From NCBI GenBank assembly GCA_963709525.1, contig CAVPXB010000021.1, forward strand, positions 93,126 to 157,125: a DNA stretch of 64,000 nucleotides, read 5' to 3'. The position numbers were made by a program, and so were the translations under genes. The first letter of the stretch is position 1. Every line of letters starts with the position of its first letter. The notes beneath the pieces were generated by a model that was given only the letters and a program-made list of their open reading frames with translations, made no database searches and was not told the origin of the DNA. The stretch is from CAIWHR01 sp963709525. Lineage in GTDB: Bacteria; Pseudomonadota; Gammaproteobacteria; Burkholderiales; Casimicrobiaceae. Below are positions 26,982 through 37,838 of this stretch, in pieces.

Positions 26982-28214
26982 ATGACCGGTCCGCTCGCCC
27001 ACCTCACCGTACTCGACCTCTCCCGCGTGCTCGCGGGGCCGTGGTGCACGCAGTTGCTCGCCGACATGGGCGCGACGGTGATCAAGATCGAGAAGCCCGG
27101 CTGCGGCGACGAGACGCGCGCCTGGGGGCCGCCGTGGCTCCAGGATGCGGCCGGCAACGATACGACCGAGGCCGCCTATTACCTTGCCTGCAACCGCGGC
27201 AAACGCTCGGTGGCAGTGGATTTCCGGGAGCCCGAGGGCCAGGCGATCGTGCGCGAACTCGCGGTGCAGGCGGATATCGTGGTCGAGAACTTCCGCGTCG
27301 GCGGCCTCGCGAAATACGGGCTCGATTACGCCAACCTGTCGGCGATCAACCCGCGATTGGTCTACTGCTCGATCACCGGCTTCGGACAGACCGGGCCGTA
27401 CGCCGACCGCGCGGGCTACGATTTCATCATCCAGGGCATGGGCGGCTTGATGAGCGTCACCGGCGAGCGCGACGATTTGCCGGGAGGCGGCCCGCAGAAG
27501 GCCGGCGTCGCGATCTGCGATCTGATGACCGGCATGTACGCGTCGTCGGCGATCCTCGCCGCCATCGCGCAGCGCGAGGTGAGCGGACGCGGGCAATGCA
27601 TCGACACGTCGTTGCTCGATGCGACGGTGGCGATGATGGCGGTGATGAACATGAGCTACCTGGTCAGCGGCAAGGCGCCGGGACGGCCTGGAAACGCGCA
27701 CCACAACATCGTGCCGTACCAGGTGTTCGCCTGCGCCGATGGGCACCTCATTCTCGCCGTCGGCAACGATGGACAGTTCGTCAAGTTCTGCGAGATCGCC
27801 GGCGTCCCCGGTTTCGCCGCGGATCCGCGCTTCGCGAAGAATGCCGATCGCGTCGCCCATCGCGGCCAGCTCGTGCCATTGCTCGCTGGCGTGATCAGGG
27901 AGCGCACGCAGCGGGCGTGGCTCGACGCACTGGAACCGGCGGGCATACCCTGCGGGCCGATCAACCGCATCGACCAGGTGTTCGCCGACCCGCAGGTGCG
28001 CGCGCGCGGCATGCGCTTCGACCTCGCGCACCCGCTTTCCGGCACCGTGCCGCAGGTGGGCAATCCGATACGCTTTTCGGCCACACCTGTCGCGTACGAG
28101 CATGCGCCGCCGCTGCTCGGCGAGGACACCGCCGAAGTGCTGCGCGAGCGCCTCGGCTTCGAGCCCGGAACGCTTGCCGACCTCGCCCGGCGCGGTGTCA
28201 TAGGCTTGCCCTGA
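26982..28214 (+). CDS. CaiB/BaiF family (class III) CoA-transferase
   Basis: A 410-residue class III CoA-transferase, which moves CoA between carboxylic acids. LTVLDLSRVLAGPWCTQLLADMGA is the family N-terminus; KRSVAVDFREPEGQ, and YDFIIQGMGG follow. The catalytic Asp should lie in VAICDLMTGMYA (about residue 180). The ATG at 26982 is preferred over an in-frame GTG at 26973. Substrate unknown; formyl-, succinyl- and crotonobetainyl-CoA users all share this fold. It is convergent with the receptor gene downstream with only 14 bases between stops. Confidence 0.9.
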   Translation: MTGPLAHLTVLDLSRVLAGPWCTQLLADMGATVIKIEKPGCGDETRAWGPPWLQDAAGNDTTEAAYYLACNRGKRSVAVDFREPEGQAIVRELAVQADIVVENFRVGGLAKYGLDYANLSAINPRLVYCSITGFGQTGPYADRAGYDFIIQGMGGLMSVTGERDDLPGGGPQKAGVAICDLMTGMYASSAILAAIAQREVSGRGQCIDTSLLDATVAMMAVMNMSYLVSGKAPGRPGNAHHNIVPYQVFACADGHLILAVGNDGQFVKFCEIAGVPGFAADPRFAKNADRVAHRGQLVPLLAGVIRERTQRAWLDALEPAGIPCGPINRIDQVFADPQVRARGMRFDLAHPLSGTVPQVGNPIRFSATPVAYEHAPPLLGEDTAEVLRERLGFEPGTLADLARRGVIGLP

Positions 28215-28228
28215 CCGGCGGCGCCTGG

Positions 28229-29818
28229 CTACTGAATCGTCACCCGGTACGGTATGACGAAGTTGTCGGCGCGGTGAACTGCGCTGACGCCGGCGCGCAT
28301 CGCCCAGGTTGTCACCTGGCGGTGCAGCGGCAGGTGGTTGATCTCGCTGCCGTGCGCGAGGAGCGCTTCGCGAATGAGCTGCAGCCGCGCCTGCGCGTTC
28401 ATCTCGGTCCTGATTCTCGCCGTCAACGCGTCGAGCCCCGGGTTCGAGTACCGGCCGTAATTGGAATCGCCGTCGCCTCTGCCGGTCCACGTCGACAACA
28501 CCGGTTGCAGCGTGAAGATCGCGTCGGTCGACGGGCCGCCCCAGCCCAGCAGGTAGACGCTGGTGTCGAGCTTCTCGAGTTTCGGAAAAAAGACGGCGCC
28601 GGGCATCGCGTTCAGGCGCGTGTTGACGCCGACCTGGCTCCACATGGCAGCGAGTGCCTGGCAGATCTTCTCGTCGTTGACGTAGCGGTTGTTCGGGCAG
28701 TCGAGCGTCAGTTCGAATCCGCCGGCATACCCGGCCGCTGCCAGCAGTTTCCTCGCCGCGTCCTGGTCGTAGGGCAGGCGCGTCTCGAGTTCGGGGGTCG
28801 ACTGCACCGGTGAAGGCAGCAGCGCGCCCGCGGGTTTCGACAGCCCGCGCATGGTGATGCGCTGGATCGCATCGATGTCGATCGCCTGGTAGAGCGCCTG
28901 CCGCACCCGCTTGTCCTTGAACGGGTTTCGGCCCTTGATGCTGGAGTACAGGAGTTCGTCCCTTGCCTGGTCCATGCCGACGAACACGATGCGGTTCTCG
29001 ATTCCTTCGACGAGCTTGATTCCCGGCGTCCGGGCGAGGCGGGGCACGTCCTGCGGCGGCGGGTCGCTGATGAGATCGACGTCTCCGGAAATGAGCGCGG
29101 CGACGCGCGTCGCGTCGGACGCGATCGGGGTGTAGACGACCTGGTCGACGTTGCCTTCGAACTTTCCTTCCTTCGCGCCCCACCAATGGGGATTGCGGAC
29201 GAGCACGGTCTTCACGTCCGGTTCCCGCGTCTTCAGCACGTAGGGTCCGGTGCCCATCGCCTGGCGGGCGCTGGTCGGTCCCTCCTTGGCGGCGTGGTCG
29301 AGCGGCTTCACGGCGCGGTTCCGCTCGCACCAGGCGCGATTCATGATGTTGATCGTCGCCAGATGCTCGAGCATGATCGGGTTGGGATCGGGCGTCGTGA
29401 ACTCGACCGTCAGCGGGTCTATCCTGCGCACCCTGCCGGCGGCGTTGGCAAAGGCGCGCAGCCGGGAGGCGTCGGCCCGCGCCCGATCGAAGCTGAACAC
29501 CACGTCGTCGGCGGTAAAGGCCGAGCCGTCGTGCCACCTGACGCCGGGCCGGAGCTTGAAGCGCCAGGTGGTCGGGTTGACCTGCTCCCATGACGTGGCG
29601 AGCCAGGGAACGAGGCCCAGCGTCTTGTCGCGGTTCACCAGGAACTCGTAGACGAGCGAGTTCAGGTTGTTGCTGAGACTCTCGTTCTGCGCGTGCGGAT
29701 CGGCGGTCTCCATGTCGCCGCGACCGGCCCAGCGCAGTGTTTTCCCGTCGGCGAAAGGGGTGGCCGCGGTCAGCACGATCGTCAGGGCAAGAAGTGCTGA
29801 CATCGAAGGTCGTTTCAT
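28229..29818 (-). CDS. ABC transporter substrate-binding protein, peptide/nickel (family 5) type
   Basis: A 529-residue periplasmic receptor of the DppA/OppA class with a signal peptide (LLALTIVLTAATPFADG). TLRWAGRGDMETADPHAQ, WRFKLRPGVRWHDG and FTADDVVFSFDRA are diagnostic. Start at the ATG 29818 (MKRPSM) gives a normal signal sequence; another ATG is three codons upstream. No permease or ATPase genes are adjacent, so it must work with a transporter elsewhere. Confidence 0.9.
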   Translation of the reverse strand: MKRPSMSALLALTIVLTAATPFADGKTLRWAGRGDMETADPHAQNESLSNNLNSLVYEFLVNRDKTLGLVPWLATSWEQVNPTTWRFKLRPGVRWHDGSAFTADDVVFSFDRARADASRLRAFANAAGRVRRIDPLTVEFTTPDPNPIMLEHLATINIMNRAWCERNRAVKPLDHAAKEGPTSARQAMGTGPYVLKTREPDVKTVLVRNPHWWGAKEGKFEGNVDQVVYTPIASDATRVAALISGDVDLISDPPPQDVPRLARTPGIKLVEGIENRIVFVGMDQARDELLYSSIKGRNPFKDKRVRQALYQAIDIDAIQRITMRGLSKPAGALLPSPVQSTPELETRLPYDQDAARKLLAAAGYAGGFELTLDCPNNRYVNDEKICQALAAMWSQVGVNTRLNAMPGAVFFPKLEKLDTSVYLLGWGGPSTDAIFTLQPVLSTWTGRGDGDSNYGRYSNPGLDALTARIRTEMNAQARLQLIREALLAHGSEINHLPLHRQVTTWAMRAGVSAVHRADNFVIPYRVTIQ

Positions 29819-29991
29819 CACGGTCACCTGGAGGATTCAGACGTGGCACCACGCGGCAGCGGTTCTTCCTCGCGCCGGCCGCGATGATAGCGCGTGGCGC
29901 GGGGAACGGACCTGCGCGAAGTACGCGGTAGAATGCGCGCCGCCCGCCGAATCCGCTCGGCGGGCGCTTCGCACACCGCCAAAGCCCTCCG

Positions 29992-32900
29992 TTGACCCCC
30001 GCCGCCACGCCCGCAACCGCTCTGCTGGCCCTCCTTGCGGAAGGCATGGCGGCGGACCTCGCGCCGCTCGCCCGTCGCATCGAGCGCGCGCGGTCGGCTC
30101 GCGCTCCGGCCGCCGAGTGGGCGCGGATCGAGGCCGCGGTGGCGCGTTCGGTCGCGCGTCGCAGCGAGCGCAAGGCGAGAAAGCCGTCGGTCCGCTTTCC
30201 GCCGGAATTGCCCGTGGGCGCGCGTGCCGACGACATCGCGGCGGCCATTCGCGAGCACCAGGTCGTGATCGTCTGCGGCGAGACCGGTTCGGGCAAGACC
30301 ACGCAGCTGCCGAAGATCTGCCTCTCGATCGGCCGCGGCGAACGCGGCCTGATCGGACACACGCAGCCGCGCCGGATTGCGGCGCGCGCGGTGGCCACCC
30401 GCATCGCGGAGGAGCTTGGCAGCGAGATCGGCGTCGACGTGGGTTTCAAGGTCCGCTTCACCGACCACACGCGCCCGGACGCGTTCGTGAAGCTGATGAC
30501 CGACGGCATCCTGCTCGCCGAAACGCAGCGCGACCAGGCGCTGACCGCGTACGACACGATCATCGTCGACGAGGCGCACGAGCGCAGCCTCAACATCGAC
30601 TTCCTGCTGGGGTATCTCCGGCAGCTCCTGCCGCGGCGCCCCGACCTCAAGCTGATCATCACCTCGGCGACCATCGACGCGCAGCGCTTCGCCCGTCATT
30701 TCGGCAGCGAGGATCGGCCCGCGCCGGTCGTCGAGGTATCAGGACGCAGCTTTCCGGTCGACGTGCGCTACCGGCCGCTCAAGTCCGGCGACGAGGAGAC
30801 CGACGACGAGGAAGAGCTCGAGGATGCAATCGTTGCCGCCACCGAGGACCTGTGGCGCGAAGGGCCGGGCGACATCCTCGTCTTTCTTCCGGGCGAGCGC
30901 GAGATCCGCGAGACCGCCGAACTGCTGCGCCGGGGCCTGCAACGACGTCCCTACGCGGCGGCAGTCGAGATCCTGCCGCTGTATGCGCGGCTGACGGTGC
31001 CCGAGCAGCAACGCGTCTTTGCGCCCTCCCGTGGCCGAAGGCTCGTGCTCGCGACCAACGTCGCGGAAACCTCGCTGACGGTGCCCGGCATCCGCTACGT
31101 GATCGACGCGGGGCTCGCGCGTGTCAAGCGCTACTCGTTGCGCAACAAGACGACGCTGCTGCAGATCGAGAAGATTTCGCAGGCGGCCGCCAACCAGCGC
31201 GCCGGACGCTGCGGTCGCGTCGCCGATGGCATCTGCGTGCGCCTGTATGCCGAGGACGATCTGGCCGCACGATCGCAGTACACCGATCCGGAGATATTGC
31301 GCTCGTCGCTGGCTGCGGTGATCCTGCGCATGGCGGCGCTGGGGTTGGGCGACGTCGCCGCGTTTCCGTTCCTCGATCCCCCGTCACCCAGGGCGGTGAG
31401 CGATGGCTTCCAGCTGCTGCAGGAGTTGTCCGCGGTCGACGATCAGCGCCGGCTGACGCCTCTGGGACGCGAACTCGCCCGCCTGCCGGTCGATCCGCGC
31501 GTCGGCCGCATGATCCTCGCGGCGCGCGAACGGGGCTGTGTGGCCGAGGTGCTGGTCATTGCCAGCGCGCTGTCGGTGCCCGATCCCCGCGATCGACCGC
31601 AGGACAAGCAGCAGGCGGCGGACCAGGCGCATCTGCGGTTCCGCGACGAGCGCTCCGATTTTCTTTCGCTGCTGGCGCTGTGGGAGTTCTTCGACGCCAA
31701 GCTCGCGGAGAAGCTCGGTCATCGGCGTCTCGTGGAAGCGTGTCGCGCGCAGTTCGTCTCCTGGCTGAGGTTGCGCGAGTGGCGCGACGTGCACACCCAG
31801 CTCGCGACGGAGATCGCCGAACAGAAGTGGCAATGGCCCGCCGCGCTGCCCATGGAGATCGACGCTGTTCGCTATGCCGCCATCCACCAGGCGCTGCTGG
31901 CCGGGTTGCTCGGCAACATCGGCACCCGGAGCGACGAGGGAGAAGGGTACCAGGGCGCGCGCGGCATCCGCTTCCACCTCCACCCCGGGTCCGGACTGGC
32001 GAAGAAGACGGCCAAATGGGTGCTCGCGGCCGAGCTGGTCGAGACCTCGCGGCTGTACGCGCGCTGTGCGGCGAAGATCGAGCCGGAGTGGGTCGAGACG
32101 GTCGCGGGCGACCGTGTCACGCGCGAGTACTTCGAGCCGCACTGGGACAACGATCGGGGCGAGGTTGTCGCGAGCGAGCGCGTTGCTGCTCTACGGCCTC
32201 ACGCTGGTGCCGCGCCGGCGCGTGTCCTACGGGCGGATCGATCCGGTCCGCGCGCATGAAATGTTCGTGCGGGAGGCGCTCGCGACCGGCGTGATCGCGA
32301 CCAGGGGCCGCTTCCTCGAACACAATCGCCGGCTGATTGCCGAAGTGGCGGAGCTCGAGCACAAGGCGCGGCGCCAGGACGTGTTGGTCGACGATGCAGT
32401 GATCGCCGCGTTCTATGCGCAACGCGTGCCGGAGGCGATTCACTCGTTGGCGGCGTTCGAGCGCTGGCGCGAGGACGCGGAAAGGAAGGACGCCGCCCTC
32501 CTCTGCATGACGCGCGAGTTGCTGATGCGGCATGCCGCTGCGCACGTGACCGTTGCTCTGTTTCCCGAGCGGATGGCGATGGCCGGCGCGGAGTTGCCGC
32601 TCAAGTACCGGTTCTCGCCCGGCCACCCGCAGGACGGGCTGACGCTGACGGTGCCGCTTTCGTTGCTGAACCAGGTGGATGCGGCCCGCCTTTCGTGGCT
32701 GGTGCCCGGCATGATCCGCGACAAGGTCGCCGTCTACCTGCGCGCCTTGCCCAAGGCGCTGCGCAATCGCCTCGTCCCGCTGCCGGAGGCGGTCACCGCA
32801 TTCCTCGATGCGACGACGCAGACAGAAACGGAAACGCTCGAGGGCGCGCTGCGGTCGTACCTGCGCGTGCGCCTCTCCGAGCCGCTGCCGGCGGACGCTT

Positions 32901-33919
32901 GGGAGGGGCATCGACGTGCCGGCGCACCTGCTGGTCAATCTTCGTGTCGTCGACGCCTCGGGGCGCGAGCTTGCCAGCGGGCGCGATCCTGTCGTGCTGC
33001 AGGCGGAACTTGGCGAGGCCGCGCAGTTGTCGTTCAAGGAGACCGGCCCCGCGCTCGAAAAGCGGGGCCTCAGAAGCTGGGACTTCGGCAATTTGCCGGA
33101 GTCGCTGACGACGGAAAGGAAAGGGCGTCGCATCACCGGCTACCCGGCGCTGCAGGACGATGGCGACAGCGTGTCGATCGTGTTGCTCGATACCGCCGCG
33201 GCGGCCGCGGTCTCGACCCGGGCCGGCGTGGTTCGCCTGGTCCGGCTGGCGTTGAAGGCGGTGCTATCGAACTACGACAAGGGCGGAGCAGGCTTTGCAC
33301 AGGCGGCGCTGCAGTTGAAGCCCGTGATCCCGACCGACCGCCTGCTGTCCGATATGCTGTCCGCAATCTGCGATCGGGCGTTTGTCGGCGACGATCCGTT
33401 GCCGCGCACCGAGGCGGCTTTCGCCGAGCAGGTGAAGCGGTCGCGAACCCGCCTGCCTGCCGTCGCCGAGGGAGCGTTCCGGTTGTTGGCCGCGATCGCT
33501 GCCGAGCATCAGGCGCTCACCCAGCGTATCGCGGCCCTGCCGCCGTCGCTTTCCCGTCCGGCGCCGAGGTGAGGCAGCGTCGCGATGCGCTGGTTCATCC
33601 GGGCTTCATCGTCGCGGCACCGTGGGCGCAGCTCGGCCACCTGCCGCGTTACATCAAGGCATTGGAACGGCGGCTGGCGAAGTACCACGAGAACCCGGCG
33701 CGCGACCAGCGCCACGCCGGCACGCTCGGCGACTGGTGGCAGCGCTATCGCGAGCGGGTCGAGCGCAACCGCGACAGCGGACGGGTCGAACCCGGCCTGG
33801 CGGATTTCCGCTGGTTGCTGGAAGAGCTGTCCGTGTCGCTGTTCGCACAGGAGTTGAGGACGCCGTTCCCCGTATCATTGAAGCGTGTGGATCGGGCCTG
33901 GGATGAACTCGGCAGGTGA
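29992..33919 (+). pseudogene. hrpA: ATP-dependent RNA helicase HrpA, interrupted by three one-base frameshifts
   Basis: Homology to HrpA runs through the whole 3.9 kb, but in three reading frames. From a TTG at 29992 (or the ATG at 30046) frame one carries GETGSGKT (96-103), DEAH (193-196) and the helicase core to about 32184. The frame then moves to YGLTLVPRRRVSYG; removing one T of TT at 32183-32184 restores it. A second shift at GGGG 32905-32908 leads to IDVPAHLLVNLRVVD; removing one G restores it. A third, about 33545-33563, needs one added base and leads to LVHPGFIVAAPW and the true C-terminus DRAWDELGR at 33919. Each shift is in or beside a short homopolymer and flanking codons look under normal constraint, so sequencing error is as likely as real decay. 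HrpA is a DEAH helicase that rescues collided ribosomes. Confidence 0.9.
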
Positions 33920-34098
33920 GGGGGCGGATGGCGAGCGAATCCCGCCGCCGCTCGCGGCCATAATTCGGCCGTGTTACAGTAGGTTAGCGTTGTTTTGTCC
34001 AGACATTCTAGCTGCGGTGGGGGCTTGGCGGCTCGCCGTGCCCACGGCGACGCAAACTTCCGGGCCTTCGACCGTTTGAACGTGACCGCCTTGCACTC

Positions 34099-36517
34099 GT
34101 GACCGCATTGCCCACCGAAGCGTCAGCCCGACATCCGGCGAGGGAAACCTCGCGGATCCTGGGCGATTGCCGCGACCTCGCGATCCACCGGCTGCTGCTC
34201 GCGTTCGGCGAAATGCTGGACAAGGTCGGCGACATGCTGATGGACCGAGCCAGCCGGTCCGACGTGCGCGAGGAGCAAACGCTTTATCTCGACACGCGGG
34301 GCACGCTCGTCGGCGGGCAGGGCGGCGCTGATCGCCGAGTTCGAGCGGCGGCTGCGCGTCCGCATCGAAGACCGCATCGCCGGAAGGTCCGAGCCCAAGC
34401 CGGACTTCTCGAAGGTCGATGCCACCAATCTGACGCTGGTAGACACGACGGCGATGGACGAGTCGGTCGTCATCGGCAACATCACGCGCGTCGTCGAGAA
34501 CCTCTGCCACGACGAGCTCTATGCGCTCAATCGTGGCATCGGGCATCTGATGGGCGCGCCCGAACTCGAAACCGATCGCAATCCGCTGGCGCCGGAGATC
34601 ATCATCGCGGCCTTCGCCGAAGCGCTCAAGAACCGGAAGCTCGACCAGAAGATCCGCTTCACGATCCTGAAGGAGCTCAACCAGGCGCCTCTGGGCGAGA
34701 TCGGCGTCATTTATGCGGATCTCAATCGACACCTGGTCGAACAGCACGTGGTCCCGGCAGCGTTCCGGGGACCGATGATCAACCGGGGTGCCGGGGCGCG
34801 TGCGAAGCCCGCGCGTCCGCGCGGCGACGCGGGGGCGCCACCACACCCCGCCCAGACGCCGGAAATCGACATCATGGCGCTCTATCGCCGCATGTTCGGC
34901 GGCGCGCCGCCTGCGGGACAGATGGCCTCGGCGGGGCCCATGGCGTATGCCGGGTCGCAGGGTCTGCCGCAGGGCGCCGGGACGGCCGATGCGGGGGAGG
35001 GCTTCCCGTCGGCGGGCAACGATGCGCTGCCGCAAATCGAGGTTCCGGGGGGAATGCGCAGCATCTGGCTGCCAACGGGCCCGCTGGCGCCGACACCTTC
35101 CGGGTACGTGCCGGGAAACCCGATCATCGCCACGCCGGAGTTGGGCGAGGGCATTGCCCGCCTGCAGCGGGGCGAGATGGGGTTCGATGTCGGCGGTTCG
35201 TTGATCCAGTTCTCGGGGATTCCCGAGGGCAAGCACAACGTGCTGCGCGATCTCCAGGAGTCGCCGCTGGGAAGGAAGTCGACGCAACTCGAGTCGATGA
35301 CCATCGAGCTGGTCGCGATGCTGTTCGACTTCATCTTCGACACGCGGGACTTGACCGACGGGATCAAGGCGTTGCTGGCCCGCCTTCAGATTCCGGTGCT
35401 GAAGGCCGCGATGCTGGACGGCGCCTTTTTCGCCAAGAAGTCGCATCCGTCGCGGTTGCTCGTCAACGCCCTGGCAGCGGCGGGCCTTGGCTGGTCGACG
35501 GCAATGGGCAGCGACGATCCGCTGTACCGCAAGCTCGACGAAATCGTCCACCGCGTGCTCAACGACTTTGCCGACGATCTCGCGCTCTTCGACACGCTGC
35601 GCGAGGATCTTGCCGGTTTTCTCGCGCAGGAAGAGGCGGTTGCCGAGGCCAACATTTCGAGTTCGGCGGACGAGGTCGATGCGCGCGATCGCCGGCAGAT
35701 CGCCGAGGTCGTTGCCAAGGCCGAAGTCGAGCGCCGGATTGCGGGGCATCCCATTCCCCAGTTCCTTGCCGATTGCCTGCGCCGGCAATGGGTGCCAGCG
35801 CTCATGCTCGTGCACTCGAAGGAGGGCGAGGACAGCGACATCTGGGCCCAGTCGGTGGCCACGCTCGAGGATCTCGTCTGGAGCGTGCAGCCAAAGAAAA
35901 CGGCGGAGGATCGCAGGCACCTGGTGGCGATGCTGCCATCGCTATTGAAGCGCATGGCCGCCGGAACGCGCGCGGTCTCGTGGTCGGCTGAAGAGCACGA
36001 TGGTTTCATGTCGAATCTCGTCGAGGCGCATGCGGCGGCCGTCAAGCCCTCGCTTGCCGCGGTGGAGTTGCCGACGGTCGCGGTCGCCGAGCAGGCGAAG
36101 ATCACCGCGGTCCAGGCCAAGGCCGCGGGGGACGAGGTTGCCGCGGCCAGGGCCATGCAGCTTGCCCAGGACATGGCACTGGCCGAACCCGAACCTGCAG
36201 AACCCGAGGTCGAGGTGGTCGAGGACTATTTCCTCGAGATTGCGCAAAGCCTCGAGCGCGGGATGTGGATCGAGTTCGAATCCGAAGATGGCCAGCTTGC
36301 ATTCGCCAAGCTCGCGTGGGTGAGCCCGCTGCGCGGGACCTACCTCTTCACCAATCGCCAGGGACAGAAGGCGCTGTCGATGACTGCGGACGAACTCGCG
36401 GTGCGGTTCCGCAACGATCAGGCGCGCCTTGTCGAAGCCGAGCCCCTGATCGATCGCGCGCTGTCGAGCGTGATGGCATCGCTCAGCGACAAATTCCCCG
36501 AGCCTGCCGCCGCATGA
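34099..36517 (+). pseudogene. DUF1631 family protein, one frameshift near the N-terminus
   Basis: A large, mostly helical cytoplasmic protein of the DUF1631 family. From a GTG at 34099, residues 1-73 read in one frame (LGDCRDLAIHRLLLAFGEML). The rest, from ALIAEFERRLRVRIEDRIA, is in the next frame and runs to 36517. Deleting one G from GGG at 34320-34322 joins them as VGGQAALIAEF. The longest uninterrupted part starts at an ATG at 34454 (687 codons). The C-terminal 110 residues (WIEFESEDGQLAFAKLAWVSP) resemble a small beta-barrel, perhaps PilZ-like. Function is unknown; family members are found in beta- and gammaproteobacteria. It follows hrpA by 180 bases. Confidence 0.8.
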
Positions 36518-36590
36518 CGCGTCGCAGGCGCCCTCGCCCGGACGCAACCGGCCCCGGTTGATCGCGCCCGCCGCCGCGACCCCGCGCACC

Positions 36591-37364
36591 ATGGACGCTC
36601 CCCGGATCGGTGCGCTGATCATCGGCGACGAAATCCTGTCCGGCAAGCGGCAGGACAGGCATCTCGCACACGTCATCGACGCGCTCGGCGCACGGGGTCT
36701 CCGTCTTGCATGGGCGCGCCATGAAGGCGACGATCGGGCGCGCTTGTGCGCGGCGTTGCGCGAATCCTTCACCGCCGGCGACATCGTCTTTTCCTTCGGC
36801 GGCGTGGGCGCGACGCCCGACGATCACACGCGACAGGCCGCGGCGATGGCGCTCGGACTGCCGCTCGTCCGGCACCCGAAAGCGATGGCGGAACTCGAGG
36901 CGCAGTTCGGCGCCGAGGCGTGGCCGCATCGGGTGCGGATGACGGAGTTTCCCGAGGGCAGCACGATCATTCCCAACCCGGTGAACCGGGTGGCGTCGTT
37001 CTCGATCCGCGACCACCACTTCTTTCCCGGGTTTCCGCAGATGGCATGGCCGATGCTCGACTGGGTGCTCGCTACGCAGTACGCGGCCCTGGCTGCGTTG
37101 CCCGAAGCGGAGCGCGCGATCACGGTATTCGGCGCGGGCGAAAGCCAGTTGCTGCTGTTGATGGAAGAAAACGTCGCCCGGTTCCCGCGTCTGCGCCTGT
37201 TCAGTCTGCCGACCATGGGGGCGGAGGGCGCGCGCAGCATCGAGCTCGGCGTCAAGGGGGATCCCGCGTCGATCGATGCGGCCATCGCGCATCTCGTTGC
37301 CGGCGTCGAGCAGGGCGGTTTCCGCTGGGAACCCTGCGCGCGTTCGGGTGCGCAGACGTCATGA
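36591..37364 (+). CDS. Molybdopterin-binding-domain protein (MoaB/CinA N-terminal type)
   Basis: A 257-residue protein whose N-terminal 170 residues form a MoCF-biosynthesis/CinA-type domain: IGALIIGDEILSGKRQDRH, FSFGGVGATPDDHTRQAAA and the FPGFPQMAW segment. It is longer than MoaB (about 180) and lacks the CinA nicotinamide-deamidase domain; the C-terminal 80 residues are a small alpha/beta extension. The ATG at 36591 is preferred over an in-frame TTG at 36558. Its stop overlaps the start of the MaoC gene as ATGA. The function of this stand-alone type is not established. Confidence 0.85.
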   Translation: MDAPRIGALIIGDEILSGKRQDRHLAHVIDALGARGLRLAWARHEGDDRARLCAALRESFTAGDIVFSFGGVGATPDDHTRQAAAMALGLPLVRHPKAMAELEAQFGAEAWPHRVRMTEFPEGSTIIPNPVNRVASFSIRDHHFFPGFPQMAWPMLDWVLATQYAALAALPEAERAITVFGAGESQLLLLMEENVARFPRLRLFSLPTMGAEGARSIELGVKGDPASIDAAIAHLVAGVEQGGFRWEPCARSGAQTS

Positions 37365-37828
37365 CGAGAAGAGGCGCTGGCAACGGCATGGAAGGCAGCG
37401 GTCGCGGATTCGACGAAGTGCGTATCGGCGAGAGTTTCAGTCGCTCGATCACCATCACCGAAACGCACCTCGTGCTGGGCGCGGGCCTGATCGGTGATTT
37501 CAACCCCCACCATGTCGACGACGAATACGCGAAGGGCTCGCGTTTCGGGACGCGCATCCTCCACGGCATGATCACCAGCGCGCTCATGGGGGCGCCGGTG
37601 GGCATGTATTTCTTCGGCACCGCGATCGCGTATCTCGAGCACGCCACCCGCTTCGTGGCACCGGTGCGGGCGGGCGACACCTTGACGACGACCTGGACGA
37701 TCGTGGAACTCCAGGACAAGCCGAAACACGGCGGCGGCGTCGTCGTGCTGCACGCGATCTGCCGCAATCAGGCCGGGACCACCGTCGCCGAGGCGGACGG
37801 AAAAATCCTCGTTCAGGCGCGCGGCTGA
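37361..37828 (+). CDS. MaoC family (R)-specific hydratase-like protein
   Basis: A 155-residue single hot-dog domain protein. LIGDFNPHHVDDEYAKGSRFGTRILHG is the hydratase-2 signature, with Asp and His in the positions of the catalytic pair (D..N.H). Relatives hydrate trans-2-enoyl-CoA, feed polyhydroxyalkanoate synthesis, or act on mesaconyl-type CoA esters. It starts by ATGA overlap with the previous gene; an internal ATG at 37388 is possible. Confidence 0.87.
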   Translation: MTRRGAGNGMEGSGRGFDEVRIGESFSRSITITETHLVLGAGLIGDFNPHHVDDEYAKGSRFGTRILHGMITSALMGAPVGMYFFGTAIAYLEHATRFVAPVRAGDTLTTTWTIVELQDKPKHGGGVVVLHAICRNQAGTTVAEADGKILVQARG

Positions 37829-37838
37829 CGGCGCGCGA

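Noticed and set aside
23910..30674. A single open frame of about 2250 codons on the minus strand
   Set aside because: It runs antisense to dmlA's neighbour genes pntA, pntB and the CoA-transferase and crosses the receptor gene in a wrong frame; composition is Arg/His/Ala-rich with no motif. Long open shadows are expected in GC-rich coding DNA.
32183..32186. Programmed ribosomal frameshifting in hrpA
   Set aside because: No slippery heptamer, stop codon or downstream structure is arranged as in known sites, HrpA is not known to use it, and two further shifts follow.
33955..33971. CGGCC/GGCCG inverted repeat after hrpA
   Set aside because: Five-base arms without a T-tract are too weak to call a terminator in GC-rich DNA.
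34099..35991. A 630-codon frame continuing the DUF1631 N-terminus
   Set aside because: Only the first 73 residues show family-like sequence; after 34320 the frame is Arg-rich noise while the neighbouring frame carries the conserved protein.
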